Shown here: in pieces, positions 23,110 through 31,944 of the stretch
How positions within the stretch are numbered: position 1 is the stretch's first letter
Layout of the letters: every line of letters begins with the position of its first letter
Assembly: GCF_048269205.1 (NCBI RefSeq)
Contig: NZ_JBLXJC010000002.1
Location: 496,001 to 560,000 of the forward strand
From: Emcibacter sp048269205
Lineage (GTDB): Bacteria; Pseudomonadota; Alphaproteobacteria; Sphingomonadales; Emcibacteraceae
DNA length: 64,000 nt
Direction of reading: 5' to 3'
The notes under the pieces: generated by a model
Databases searched by the model: none
Seen by the model: only the letters and a program-made list of their open reading frames with translations
What the model was told of the DNA's origin: nothing
Translations under genes and position numbers: made by a program

Positions 23110-23751
23110 ATGAAGAAAAAGAATGTTGCTAAACAGGGCCGTTTTCGCGGCCTCTTTGGAAGACTGGGAAGGGACGAAAAAGGATCGGCCCTGATGGAGG
23201 CCGCCTTTGTGCTGCCCACCATCACCCTGTTGACCCTGGGCACACTGGAAGTGGGGGCGGTCATGTTGAGTACCACCCTTATCGAGGGAGCCATTGCCGA
23301 TGCTTCCCGCACGGGGATTACCGGCTACACCGTGGACGGCATGACCCGGGAAGAATATATCACCAAGGTCCTCGAAGACAGCACCTACGGGTTTATTTCT
23401 CTCGAGAACCTGGTCATCACCAACCAGGTGTATGACACCTTCGCGGATATCGCCAGGGCTGAACCCTATAATGACCTTGATGAAGACGGCGACTATACCA
23501 ATGGCGTCGACAGCTTCACCGACCTCAACTGCAACAACCAGTGGGATGCGGATATCGGCCAGAGCGGCGTTGGCGGACCCGGTGCCGTGGTGGTCTATAC
23601 GGCGGAATATGACGCCAATTTCATGACCGGATTTTTCTCCAAGGCAATTGGCGATGAAGACGGTAAAATCCGGCTGGTCGCCAGCACAGCCGTGAAAAAC
23701 GAACCTTACGGATCACCGACTGCTGACTGTGATCCCCAGGTAAAAACCTGA
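23110..23751 (+). CDS. TadE-like pseudopilin with acidic DxDxDG loop
   Basis: A 213-residue TadE-family protein. A basic start is followed by the prepilin-like site EKG|SALMEAAFVLP (glutamate at +5) and a hydrophobic helix, so CpaA probably processes it. The periplasmic part holds an acidic loop DLDEDGDYTNGVDSFTD (about residues 124-140) and a nearby DLNCNNQWDAD, both resembling calcium-binding DxDxDG loops of the EF-hand/dockerin/thrombospondin-3 kinds. Calcium binding is an inference. TadE pseudopilins are thought to help initiate the pilus. Confidence 0.85.
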   Translation: MKKKNVAKQGRFRGLFGRLGRDEKGSALMEAAFVLPTITLLTLGTLEVGAVMLSTTLIEGAIADASRTGITGYTVDGMTREEYITKVLEDSTYGFISLENLVITNQVYDTFADIARAEPYNDLDEDGDYTNGVDSFTDLNCNNQWDADIGQSGVGGPGAVVVYTAEYDANFMTGFFSKAIGDEDGKIRLVASTAVKNEPYGSPTADCDPQVKT

Positions 23752-23765
23752 GAAAGGCGGCTGCC

Positions 23766-24374
23766 ATGAAACGTATAAACCACCTTTCAGGCATTTTCAG
23801 ACGTCTGTTCCGTCGTGAGGACGGCACTATCCTGATGGAATTTGCCTATACCTTTCCGATCCTCATGATGTTGTTGATCGGCGGGTTCGAAACTTTCCGG
23901 ATTCTCCTGATCGAACGCAAAACAAATCAAACAGTCAACGCCGTTGCCAACCTGGTGTCGCAAAACGAGATCCTGCCAGAGCAAATGATCACCGACGCTT
24001 TCAATGCCGTTGACAACGTGATGACACCCTTCGATATCGACAATGGTGGACGGGTGATTGTGACCCGCCTTCAGGGCACGACATCCGGCACACTGATCAC
24101 CGACCAGTGCATCACCGGCGCCGGACTATTGTCGCAGAGCAAACTGGGTGCCCAGGATGAATATGCAGACCTGAATCCCATCCCCGGCACTTTCGACCTT
24201 GAGGATGGAGAGATTGCCATCGTGGCAGAGGTCTATTTTCTCTATGACCCCATGTTCGTGGACATGAGCTATTTCTTTTCCAGCGGCCTGTATCAGCAGA
24301 AAACAGTCTATCAGATCTCCGTCCACAAACCCCGTTTCGGCAATGTGGACTTTACTGATGGCTGTCCGGTCTGA
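23766..24374 (+). CDS. TadE-like pseudopilin, second copy
   Basis: A 202-residue protein with a basic N-terminus, the processing-like site EDG|TILMEFAYTFP and a hydrophobic helix (ILMMLLIGGFETFRILLIE). The rest is a periplasmic domain without motifs I can name. It lies 14 bp after the first TadE-like gene and is probably in the same transcript. It could be the TadF or TadE equivalent; no TadG-size protein is present here. Confidence 0.85.
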   Translation: MKRINHLSGIFRRLFRREDGTILMEFAYTFPILMMLLIGGFETFRILLIERKTNQTVNAVANLVSQNEILPEQMITDAFNAVDNVMTPFDIDNGGRVIVTRLQGTTSGTLITDQCITGAGLLSQSKLGAQDEYADLNPIPGTFDLEDGEIAIVAEVYFLYDPMFVDMSYFFSSGLYQQKTVYQISVHKPRFGNVDFTDGCPV

Positions 24375-24388
24375 TCAGCCGGCAGGCT

Positions 24389-25195
24389 TTAGAATGATGT
24401 AACGAGCATGCGGATTGCCATGGCCCCGAGAATAAGGGCAAAGGTAATCCGCAGCTTTTCATCTGCCATCCGGTGCGCGATACGAACCCCGAGCGGTGTC
24501 GCCAGCATGGTTGCGGGAATGACGCACAGCACGGCCAGAAAATTGACATAACCAACACTATAGGGCGGCAATCCCTCTACAGACCATCCGGTGATCATAA
24601 ACCCGATGGAACCCGGCAGGGCGATCAACAGCCCGATGGCGGCAGATGTCCCCACCGCCCGGTGGATGCCATAACCCAGCTTGCTGAGCACCGCGACACT
24701 GAATGTCCCACCGCCGATGCCCATCAGGGCGGACACACAGCCGATCAGAAAACCGCTTATGGCCTTGAGTACAGCACCGTCCCGATTTGCGGCAACGGTT
24801 TCCTGGCGCACGACCGCAAGCCGGATGGCCACCAGCAACGCCACAGTTCCAAAAATCAGGGACAGTACCTGTCCCCGCAGGCTGTCAGCCAGAAATGACC
24901 CAACGGCAACACCCATAATGATAAAGGGGGCAAAGGACTTCAGCAGCGGAAAATCAACGGCGCCCCTGCCGTGATGGGATCTGGCCGACACAATGGACGT
25001 GGGGACGATGGTGGTCAGTGAGGTTCCCACGGCCATATGCATGGCAATATCGGGAGAAACGCCGGCATGATCAAAAATAAAATGCAGCACCGGCACCAGA
25101 ACAATGCCGCCGCCAACCCCGAGCATTCCGGCAAGCACCCCGGCACAGGCTGACGCACCGGCCAGCAACGCAACAAAACCAAGGATATTTTCCAA
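24389..25195 (-). CDS. TSUP family sulfite/sulfonate exporter-like membrane protein (TauE/SafE)
   Basis: A 268-residue membrane protein with about eight hydrophobic segments. The TauE/SafE signature glycine-rich loops occur twice: GMLGVGGGIVLVPVL near the N-terminus and ALMGIGGGTFSVAVL in the second half. The start is TTG at 25195, supported by AGGAG 6 nt upstream. Substrates in this family include sulfite and organosulfonates, but specificity cannot be read here. It converges on the Tad genes. Confidence 0.88.
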   Translation of the reverse strand: MENILGFVALLAGASACAGVLAGMLGVGGGIVLVPVLHFIFDHAGVSPDIAMHMAVGTSLTTIVPTSIVSARSHHGRGAVDFPLLKSFAPFIIMGVAVGSFLADSLRGQVLSLIFGTVALLVAIRLAVVRQETVAANRDGAVLKAISGFLIGCVSALMGIGGGTFSVAVLSKLGYGIHRAVGTSAAIGLLIALPGSIGFMITGWSVEGLPPYSVGYVNFLAVLCVIPATMLATPLGVRIAHRMADEKLRITFALILGAMAIRMLVTSF

Positions 25196-25460
25196 CTCGT
25201 TCTCCTAACCGGCTTCGGATCAGGCAGCGAACACTGTGCCGGCCAGGACCGAACCGGGCCCGTGACTTTGCCGATCTCTTCCTCCGTCTTTTCTGACAAA
25301 ACGGGAAATGTCAAAGGCTTTTTTTGTTTCATGGTTAATAAATGGTTAATTTTTTAGTTGATTCGGGGAATCATTTAAGAGATGATTCCCGTAGTGATTT
25401 GAATCTTATAAATGAATCTTGTCAGGCAAGAGGGAGGGTGCGGACTCTAACCTTGTGTAA

Positions 25461-26687
25461 ATGTCAAATATTTTCACAACAAAAAAAACAGAGTCCGATC
25501 CAGGTATTATGAATGTAACAGCGCGCGATTTCAAAACGTCAGGTGCGGATACAATTCCCCCGTCGGAGGCTGTGGACAACAGCCGGTACAACAGGGAATT
25601 CGGGCTGTTTGATTCCGTCTTCCATGAAGTCAGCGACGCCATTCTGATCATTTCCGCCGGCGACCAGTCCCGCCCGTCCCATATCGAGGACATCAATCAC
25701 CAGTTTGAACTGTTCACCGGTTACAGCCTGGAAGATGTAAGGGGCACCGACCTCTATACCTATTTCGCGGACCATATTCCCGAAAGCAAGATCCAGTCCA
25801 TCGCCCGGGCCCTGGAAAGCCGCCAGTCCGCCATTTTCTATTGTCACTGGAAATGCCGCAATGGTGACGTGATTGATGTGAACATGACGATCCGTCCCAT
25901 CGGCAGCAGCGACGAGGACTGCACCCGCTTTATCTGTGTCCTTCGGGAAAGCCGGACCGAGAAAAACACCCGCGACGAAGCCGCCCGGGAAATCAAACAG
26001 AAGCTGCTGGCAGCCATGCACCATAATTTCCGCACGCCGCTCAACGGCATTCTCGGCTATTCCGAGGTAATCATGACGGAAATGCTGGGCCCGATCGGCA
26101 AGGATTCCTACAAGGAATATGCCAAGGACATCCACGGCGCCGGTCAGAACCTGCTGTTTCTGATCGACAACCTGCTTGATCTGAAGGAACTTGAAACCAC
26201 CGAGTTCGAACTGCTTGAATCCATGTTCGATCTGGGTGATCTGGTCAATGACTGTCTCGGGGTTATGAAAGAACCAGCGGCCAAAAAGGATATTACCCTG
26301 AAAACATGTGTCGCCGGGGACATGCCTCTGGTACACGGCGACCGGGAACGGCTTGAAAAAGTGATCTACAGCCTGCTGGAAAACTCCCTGAAGTTCACCC
26401 CGGTCGGTGGTTCCATCTGCCTGCGCACCTCGCTGGAAAAGGACGGCACCTGCCTGATTACCTGCCAGGACAGCGGCAGCGGCATGTCGCCGCAGCAGGT
26501 GGCCAAGGCCTTCAGCCACGACTCCCATCTGGCCGACATCTATTCAAACCCCACCACCGGCATCGGCTTCGGGCTCGCCTATGTGAAAAAGCTGATCGAG
26601 AAACACGACGGCACCGTCTCCATTTCTTCCAGTCCGGAAAACGGCACCACGGTTTATATTCATCTCCCCGCCGAGCGGATGGTTTAG
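25461..26687 (+). CDS. PAS domain sensor histidine kinase
   Basis: A 408-residue cytoplasmic kinase with no membrane segment. A PAS domain (~50-165: FELFTGYSLEDVRGTDLYTYF) precedes HisKA with the H-box MHHNFRTPLNGILGYSE (phospho-accepting His about 188). The HATPase domain is intact: N-box LLENSLKFTP, G1 CQDSGSGMS, G2 GIGFGLAYVKKL. No cognate response regulator adjoins, so it is an orphan. Its ATG at 25461 lacks a clear Shine-Dalgarno sequence. The 265-bp gap upstream (25196-25460) is AT-rich and holds no gene I recognise. Confidence 0.92.
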   Translation: MSNIFTTKKTESDPGIMNVTARDFKTSGADTIPPSEAVDNSRYNREFGLFDSVFHEVSDAILIISAGDQSRPSHIEDINHQFELFTGYSLEDVRGTDLYTYFADHIPESKIQSIARALESRQSAIFYCHWKCRNGDVIDVNMTIRPIGSSDEDCTRFICVLRESRTEKNTRDEAAREIKQKLLAAMHHNFRTPLNGILGYSEVIMTEMLGPIGKDSYKEYAKDIHGAGQNLLFLIDNLLDLKELETTEFELLESMFDLGDLVNDCLGVMKEPAAKKDITLKTCVAGDMPLVHGDRERLEKVIYSLLENSLKFTPVGGSICLRTSLEKDGTCLITCQDSGSGMSPQQVAKAFSHDSHLADIYSNPTTGIGFGLAYVKKLIEKHDGTVSISSSPENGTTVYIHLPAERMV

Positions 26688-26691
26688 GTTT

Positions 26692-27066
26692 TCAGAGAGT
26701 TTTGCTCCCCCCCGGCTCATAGAACCCACCACCCAGATGCTCATGCCCCCAGACCATCAGGTCCTTGAGAATGCCTTCCAGTGAGCGGCCCTTGTCGGTG
26801 AGTTCATAGCGATATCGTACCGGCCGCTCCTGATAGGGCTCGCGCTTCACAAGCCCCTGCTCCATCAGTTTCTTGAGGCGGCCCGAAAGCAGGTTCGTGG
26901 GCGGGCCCTCGGCACTTTCCTGTAGTTGCTGGAAGGTATGTTTGCCGTGCCACATCAGGTCGCGGATGATCAGCAGGGTCCATTTATCGCCCAGCAGGTC
27001 CAGGGTGCGGGCGATGGAACAGGCGGAGCGGAAATCCTGAGCGTTGCTATTCGGTGAATGAGCCAT
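26692..27066 (-). CDS. HxlR family transcriptional regulator
   Basis: About 124 residues from ATG 27066, preferred over 27102 because TTTAGGA lies 5-6 nt upstream. The HxlR winged helix is clear: CSIARTLDLLGDKWTLLIIRDL, TNLLSGRLKKLMEQGLV and YRYELTDKGRSLEGIL. The conserved cysteine just before the first helix is present. HxlR proteins often sense electrophiles or redox state through this cysteine and control the divergent gene, here a cysteine-synthase-like enzyme. Two matching palindromes lie between them. Confidence 0.93.
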   Translation of the reverse strand: MAHSPNSNAQDFRSACSIARTLDLLGDKWTLLIIRDLMWHGKHTFQQLQESAEGPPTNLLSGRLKKLMEQGLVKREPYQERPVRYRYELTDKGRSLEGILKDLMVWGHEHLGGGFYEPGGSKTL

Positions 27067-27111
27067 ATGTGTCCTAAAGTCATTTCTGGTCCCGTCCAGC
27101 ATAACCTGGTC

Positions 27112-27165
27112 ACTTTACTTTTTAAAGTTTTTGTTGTACTAGTTGCTTTAATAAATAAAGTTACT
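27112..27165. promoter_or_regulatory. Two palindromes between hxlR and the cysteine-synthase-like gene
   Basis: ACTTTA-N5-TAAAGT at 27112-27128 and GCTTTA-N5-TAAAGT at 27145-27161 have centres 33 bp apart, about three helical turns. The second also extends outward (AGT...ACT, 27141-27165). A matched pair of dyads in the gap between a regulator and its divergent gene is the expected form of an HxlR operator. Binding is inferred. Confidence 0.6.
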
Positions 27166-27187
27166 AAATAAAAACGAGGTATCTGTC

Positions 27188-28117
27188 ATGATCCACACCT
27201 CCATTCTCGAACGCATCGGCAACACACCCCTGATCCGGCTCGGCTCGATCATACCGAAAAACTGCGCCAATATTCTCATAAAAATAGAAAGTGAAAATCC
27301 CACAGGCAGCATGAAGGATCGCATGGCGCTCAGCATGATCGAGGCGGCGGAAAAGGACGGCAGGCTGAAACCCCGTGGCCGGGTTGTGGAATATACCGGC
27401 GGCAGCACCGGTGTTTCGCTGGCCCTGATCTGCGCCGTCAAGGGATACCCCCTGCATATTGTCACGTCCGACGCCTTCAGCCTGGAAAAGCGTAATCATA
27501 TGAAGGCACTGGGCGCGGAACTGACCATTGTGCCGAGCAAGGACGGCGGCATGGATGAGGCACTGACCCGCAACATGATCGCGGCGGCCGGGGAAATTTC
27601 AGAAAAAACAGGTGCTTATCCGACCGATCAGCTCAACAATGCAGATCAGATTGACGCTTATCACAAAATGGGGCAGGAAATCTGGAACCAGACCGACGGC
27701 CGGATCGACGCCTTTGTCCAGAGCACCGGCACCAGCGCTTCGGTCCGGGGTACCTCCGAAATTCTGCATAGTCACAATCCGGGAGTACATTGTGTGGCTG
27801 TGGAGCCTGCTGAATCCGCTGTTCTGTCGGGCGGCCCTTCCGGCGTGCATAAAATCGAAGGGGCCGGTGTGGGGTTCATCCCGCCCCTTTGGAAACGGGA
27901 AGCCGTAGACAATATCATGACTGTCAGCACGGATGAGGCCATGCGGACGGCCCGGGAGCTGGCGAGAAAAGAGGGAATTTTTGCCGGCACCTCCACCGGG
28001 GCCAATGTGGCCGCGTCAATCCGGCTGGGTCAGAAGCTCGGCCCCGAGGCCACCATTGTCACAGTCATGTGCGATTCCGGTGTCAAATATCTCTCGACAG
28101 CGCTTTACGGGGGCTGA
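27188..28117 (+). CDS. Cysteine-synthase-like PLP-dependent enzyme (fold type II)
   Basis: A 309-residue member of the CysK/cystathionine beta-synthase family. The PLP lysine is in TGSMKDRM (Lys43). The loop that contacts substrate carboxylate, TSGNTG in true CysK, reads TGGSTG here (70-75); the phosphate-binding glycine-rich loop is GTSASVRGT (about 181-189) instead of GTGGTITG. These changes argue for a substrate different from O-acetylserine, though a cysteine synthase role remains possible. Length is normal. It is divergent from an HxlR regulator. Confidence 0.85.
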   Translation: MIHTSILERIGNTPLIRLGSIIPKNCANILIKIESENPTGSMKDRMALSMIEAAEKDGRLKPRGRVVEYTGGSTGVSLALICAVKGYPLHIVTSDAFSLEKRNHMKALGAELTIVPSKDGGMDEALTRNMIAAAGEISEKTGAYPTDQLNNADQIDAYHKMGQEIWNQTDGRIDAFVQSTGTSASVRGTSEILHSHNPGVHCVAVEPAESAVLSGGPSGVHKIEGAGVGFIPPLWKREAVDNIMTVSTDEAMRTARELARKEGIFAGTSTGANVAASIRLGQKLGPEATIVTVMCDSGVKYLSTALYGG

Positions 28118-28123
28118 GGGACT

Positions 28124-28999
28124 TCAGTTCCCTTCCCCGGACAGGACCCGCACCGGTTCCGGAACGCTCAAGACGTTGGCGGTTTTCACGTCCGAGCTGA
28201 AGGTATAGTTATTCTTTTTCAGGACCTCACGACAACGGTCCATGACAGACGTTTTCAGCTTCCAGAAATCCGTCCTTTTATCAAAGGTATTGATCCAGTA
28301 GAAAACCTTCAGTTCCACATATTGAGGAGTAAAGCCTGAAATAGTGACCGCACTGGCAGGGTCGGCCAGAACCTTGTCCGTGGCCCGAACCGTTTCCAGC
28401 AACAAGGCACAGGCCTGTTCCGCATCGTCCATATAATCAATGCCGATGGTGAAGGAGAGGCGCCGCAATCCATCCAGGGTGTAATTGATCAGCGGCTGGG
28501 CGAATATCTGGGCATTGGGCACAAACACATCCGCCCCCTCGTACGTCCGAATATGAGTGCAGCGCATTTCCACATTTTTCACAACCCCTTCAATGTCGCC
28601 GGTCAGCACCAGGTCATTGATATTAAAGGGTCGGCTGAAAGCAAGATAGATGCCGGCCAGGATATTTTCCCCGATATCCTTAAAGGCGATACCAATGGCC
28701 AGAGCCGTAATGCCGCCGCCGGTGAGAAGGCCGAGTGAGGCCGCCTTTAGGCCCCAGATATTGAGGACCACGGCCACCCCGATAAAGACAAACAGGCTGA
28801 CCACCAGTTTGCGGAAAAATTCCCGGTGTGTGGGAGACAAGTCGCCGCGCTTCAATAAAGTCAGCAACAGGTGGCCCGTTATTTTTCCAACGAAATAGAT
28901 GATCAGGAACACCAGCAGGGAAGCCCCCAGCCGGGGCAAAAATTCCACAATCTGGTCAAGCTGCGCCAGGACTATGGCCGCTGTATTTTCCATGTTCAA
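28124..28999 (-). CDS. MscS-type small-conductance mechanosensitive channel
   Basis: A 291-residue inner-membrane channel that opens under membrane tension to release solutes. Three hydrophobic segments occupy residues ~15-100, the last being the pore-lining TM3 with the small-residue pattern LKAASLGLLTGGGITALAIGIAFKD. The MscS beta domain follows (RPFNINDLVLTGDIEGVVKNVEMRCTHIRTYEGADVFVPNAQ, quoted in pieces). It ends 7 bp from the convergent cysteine-synthase-like gene. Confidence 0.93.
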   Translation of the reverse strand: MNMENTAAIVLAQLDQIVEFLPRLGASLLVFLIIYFVGKITGHLLLTLLKRGDLSPTHREFFRKLVVSLFVFIGVAVVLNIWGLKAASLGLLTGGGITALAIGIAFKDIGENILAGIYLAFSRPFNINDLVLTGDIEGVVKNVEMRCTHIRTYEGADVFVPNAQIFAQPLINYTLDGLRRLSFTIGIDYMDDAEQACALLLETVRATDKVLADPASAVTISGFTPQYVELKVFYWINTFDKRTDFWKLKTSVMDRCREVLKKNNYTFSSDVKTANVLSVPEPVRVLSGEGN

Positions 29000-29175
29000 T
29001 GCTCCCCTTAGAGGTTATATGACAAGTGTATGATGTTTTTTCGCCCATTGAAAGCTGTCATATCACCTGCAAGCACCACTGGATTTCCTATGTTCTCCCT
29101 TGATCTCGCGGGCTAACTGCGCCATATGAGTGCCAGGAGAAATTAGAGCGAAAATACAAAGAACAGGGCCATATC

Positions 29176-29451
29176 ATGAGCGATACACAGATCATCACCG
29201 CCAATCATCTGCAGAATGGACTGAATGTCTATTATGTGGAAAGCGATGCCGGGGTTTCCTGGGAACAGGATATTGCGGCTGCTACGAAATTCGCCAAGGA
29301 AGAGATCGAGGCCGCACTGGCACGTGCCGCTGATAGCGAAAAGCAGAATGTGGTGGTAGGAATTTACGCCATTGATGCGGACGACGACAGCGCCCGGGAA
29401 AAAATTCGTGCACAGGGCCCGTCAATCAAATATGGTCATGAGGTAAACTAG
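29176..29451 (+). CDS. DUF2849 family protein
   Basis: A 91-residue protein. Family features are the start ITANHLQNGLNVYYVESDAGVSWEQDI and the end REKIRAQGPSIKYG. DUF2849 proteins in alphaproteobacteria often neighbour the sulfite reductase gene cysI; here the gene is separate, 24 bp before gloB, so that link is not visible. Function unknown. The 176-bp gap before it (29000-29175) shows no gene. Confidence 0.8.
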   Translation: MSDTQIITANHLQNGLNVYYVESDAGVSWEQDIAAATKFAKEEIEAALARAADSEKQNVVVGIYAIDADDDSAREKIRAQGPSIKYGHEVN

Positions 29452-29475
29452 AAGCCTTATTGCAAGGAGCGCCCC

Positions 29476-30267
29476 ATGCTTGTTGAACAGCTTTACGCCG
29501 ACAACCCGTTACGCAATTTCCATTACCTGATTGCCTGCCCCGAAAGCCGGGAAGCCCTGGTCATTGATCCACTTGATGTGGACCGTTGCCTGCATGCGGC
29601 AGAGAAACAGGACTGGAAGATCACCCAGATCCTCAATACTCACGAGCATTGGGACCACATCGGCGGCAACGAGGAAATGATCGAAAAAACCGGGGCGAAA
29701 GTTCTGGCCCACAAGGGGGCCGCCGACAAGATCAAGCATCTGGATCGGGGACTTTCCGCCGGGGATATCGTCGAGGTCGGATCATCGGTTAATCTGAAGG
29801 TGCTGGACACACCGGGCCATACCATGAGCCACGTGTGTCTTCTGTCCAACAGCGACAATCCCGGGCTCTTCTGCGGCGATACGATGTTTAATGCCGGGGC
29901 CGGTAACTGCAAGAATGGCGGCCATCCGGAAGAACTTTACGACACCTTTTCCCGCCAGCTGGCCAGTCTGCCGGAGGCCACCCGCATCTATCCGGGCCAT
30001 GACTATTTCGTCAACAATCTGCAGTTCACCCTGGACCGGGAGCCGGGGAACGAGACCGCCAAACAGTATCTTGCAAAACTGGAAGGTCAGGACCCCCATG
30101 CGGCTTATATCTCGTCACTGGCCGAAGAAAAGCTGTTCAACACTTTCTTCCGGCTGGATAACCCGGAAGTGGTCAGGCGGCTCAGAGAAAAATTCCCGGA
30201 CCTGAGTGACAGACCGACAGAGAAAGAGGTCTTTATCGCGCTCCGCGAGCTCAGGAATAGCTGGTGA
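29476..30267 (+). CDS. gloB: Hydroxyacylglutathione hydrolase (glyoxalase II)
   Basis: A 263-residue metallo-beta-lactamase-fold hydrolase that releases D-lactate and glutathione from S-lactoylglutathione in methylglyoxal detoxification. Metal ligands are seen in THEHWDHIGGN (about residues 55-65), DTPGHTMSHVC and the aspartate in LFCGDTMF; YPGHDYFVNNLQF gives the last histidine. Length and the C-terminal HAGH domain (REKFPDLSDRPTEKEVFIALRELRN, in part) match GloB. Confidence 0.92.
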   Translation: MLVEQLYADNPLRNFHYLIACPESREALVIDPLDVDRCLHAAEKQDWKITQILNTHEHWDHIGGNEEMIEKTGAKVLAHKGAADKIKHLDRGLSAGDIVEVGSSVNLKVLDTPGHTMSHVCLLSNSDNPGLFCGDTMFNAGAGNCKNGGHPEELYDTFSRQLASLPEATRIYPGHDYFVNNLQFTLDREPGNETAKQYLAKLEGQDPHAAYISSLAEEKLFNTFFRLDNPEVVRRLREKFPDLSDRPTEKEVFIALRELRNSW

Positions 30268-30333
30268 AAGATTCAAACGTATGTTAGATTTTTCTTGAAT
30301 TGATTTTTGGCTATCTGCAAGAAGGGAAAAAGA

Positions 30334-30633
30334 ATGAGTCTGGAAGAGAACACAACCTTGATCCGGGAAAAAATCGCTAGCGCCGGCGGTCTCGATAAAG
30401 TGGTAAAAATTGATTTTGAGGGCGACGGCGTGATCCTGATTGACGGTACAGCCTCCCCCGCGGTTGTTTCCAACGAAGACAAAGATGCCGATGTAACCAT
30501 GATCATCAGTGAAGAAAATTTTGACGGCCTGATGGATGGATCCCTGAACCCACAGATGGCCTTTATGATGGGCAAGCTGAAAATTGAAGGCGACATGGGC
30601 CTGGCCCTGAAGCTGGGCGAAATTTTCAGCTGA
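30334..30633 (+). CDS. SCP2 sterol-binding domain protein
   Basis: A 99-residue single-domain SCP2 protein. The ATG at 30334 is chosen because AAGGGAAAAAG lies just upstream; a TTG at 30307 is an unlikely start. The fold signature is seen in KVVKIDFEGDGVILID, ADVTMIISEENFDGLMDGSLNPQMAFMMGKLKIEGDMGLALKL (quoted in part). Such proteins bind lipid-like ligands, and the ligand here is unknown. Confidence 0.92.
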   Translation: MSLEENTTLIREKIASAGGLDKVVKIDFEGDGVILIDGTASPAVVSNEDKDADVTMIISEENFDGLMDGSLNPQMAFMMGKLKIEGDMGLALKLGEIFS

Positions 30634-30653
30634 TTGTTTTTACCGGAGAACAT

Positions 30654-30684
30654 AAAAAAAGGCGCCCGTTTGGGGCGCCTTTTC
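30654..30684. terminator. Bidirectional terminator between SCP2 and OmpA-type genes
   Basis: A GC-rich stem (AGGCGCC arm at 30660-30667, complementary arm 30673-30680, 5-nt loop) is flanked by seven A residues on the left and TTTT on the right. It ends the convergent SCP2 and OmpA-type transcripts; the minus-strand version has the stronger T-tract. Confidence 0.92.
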
Positions 30685-30702
30685 CATTTCAGGAATGAAC
30701 CC

Positions 30703-31836
30703 TTATTTCAACACGATGGTCGCACGACGGTTGCGGGCTTCCCTGACACCGTCTTCAGTTTCCACTTCACAGTCACATTCGCCATGTGAGGAAAGTACGA
30801 TCCTGTTTGCGGGAAGACCTTCGGCTTCCAGCGCCACCTTAACAGCCTCGGCACGTTTGGCAGAGAGCTTGTCGTTATAGGCGTCGCTGCCGGATTTGTC
30901 GGTAAATCCATCCACCATAATGGTCACGTCACCGGCTTTTTTCACTTCTGCGGCGGCCTCAGCTACTTTCGACCGTCCAGCACCGTCCAGTTCAGAACTG
31001 TCAAAGGCAAAATAGACAATGAAGGGACCTTTTTCAAACATGGGACCTGCGGCCGGTTCCGGCATTGGATCAGGCACCGGCACTACTTCCGGCTCAGGCG
31101 CAGGCTCATAAACCGGTGCCGGCTCTGCAGCTGCAACCTTCACAGGCTGCGGCATTTCCTCAGCAGCAGTTTTCTTGCTGCCGCCAAAACGATAGGTCAG
31201 ACCGAGCAGAAAATCATGCACATCATAGGATGCCTTGAAATTGCTGTCATCGGCAGCTCTGAGCCCCACATCATCGGTCATCAGATAACGGTATTTGGCA
31301 GAAACATCCAGGCTGTCGGAAACCGGCACTCGCACACCGGCAAAAGCCTGATAGGCGAAAGTGGTCTTTTTTTCCGCCACATAGTCAATGCTGGTCCAGT
31401 CCACACGACCCAACCCCAGACCCGCACCAATGAAAGGTTCGATACCCATGCCATCGTTACGGTCAAACACATCAATAACAACATTTGCCATCAAGGTAAC
31501 CAGACGGGAACTGCCATCGGCAGAACCACTGGCAAGACCCATACCGCCTGCATTTGTTACAGCCAGACTATCCAGACCATGGCTATGGTAGCCCAGTTCA
31601 CCTTCAAACCGCAATGTGCCGTAATCATAACCACCAATCAGACCAAGCGCAGCGCCATCACTGAATTTATTTCTGAGATTCAGGCCGGAACTTGCCCCGG
31701 TTGATTTTTCAGTACCGAGCAAGCTGTAACCAGCTTCGGCGCCGGCGTACCAGTTTCCGTCCTCAGCCTGTGCAGTTACTGACAGCAGGGCGGCCGAACA
31801 TACTGATACCGCAAGAATTTTCTTTAGCATTTCCAT
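30703..31836 (-). CDS. OmpA-type outer membrane protein
   Basis: A 377-residue protein. A signal peptide (ILAVSVCSAALLSVTAQA) precedes an eight-strand-type beta-barrel domain (~25-215, starting GNWYAGAEAGYSLLG), a Pro/Glu-rich hinge with repeated PAPVYEPAPEPEVVPVP-like text, and a C-terminal OmpA peptidoglycan-binding domain (~270-377). The domain keeps the binding Asp and Arg in GFTDKSGSDAYNDKLSAKRA. CDC in SHGECDCEVE resembles the disulfide loop seen in some OmpA domains. GGGAG lies before either of two start ATGs (31836, 31830). Confidence 0.93.
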   Translation of the reverse strand: MEMLKKILAVSVCSAALLSVTAQAEDGNWYAGAEAGYSLLGTEKSTGASSGLNLRNKFSDGAALGLIGGYDYGTLRFEGELGYHSHGLDSLAVTNAGGMGLASGSADGSSRLVTLMANVVIDVFDRNDGMGIEPFIGAGLGLGRVDWTSIDYVAEKKTTFAYQAFAGVRVPVSDSLDVSAKYRYLMTDDVGLRAADDSNFKASYDVHDFLLGLTYRFGGSKKTAAEEMPQPVKVAAAEPAPVYEPAPEPEVVPVPDPMPEPAAGPMFEKGPFIVYFAFDSSELDGAGRSKVAEAAAEVKKAGDVTIMVDGFTDKSGSDAYNDKLSAKRAEAVKVALEAEGLPANRIVLSSHGECDCEVETEDGVREARNRRATIVLK

Positions 31837-31944
31837 TTCACTCCCACATTAAGTGTTTTTGTAGACATAGTTAAATTTTATTCAAACTTTATCTAATATT
31901 CTACCGTGGAATATGTCATTATTAGGAACAGGTAAAGAAAAATT

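Noticed and set aside
31837..31944. Terminator or attachment site at the end of the GTA cluster
   Set aside because: Only a weak ATATTC/GAATAT hairpin without a T-tract is present, and no matching repeat was found near 49.4 kb.
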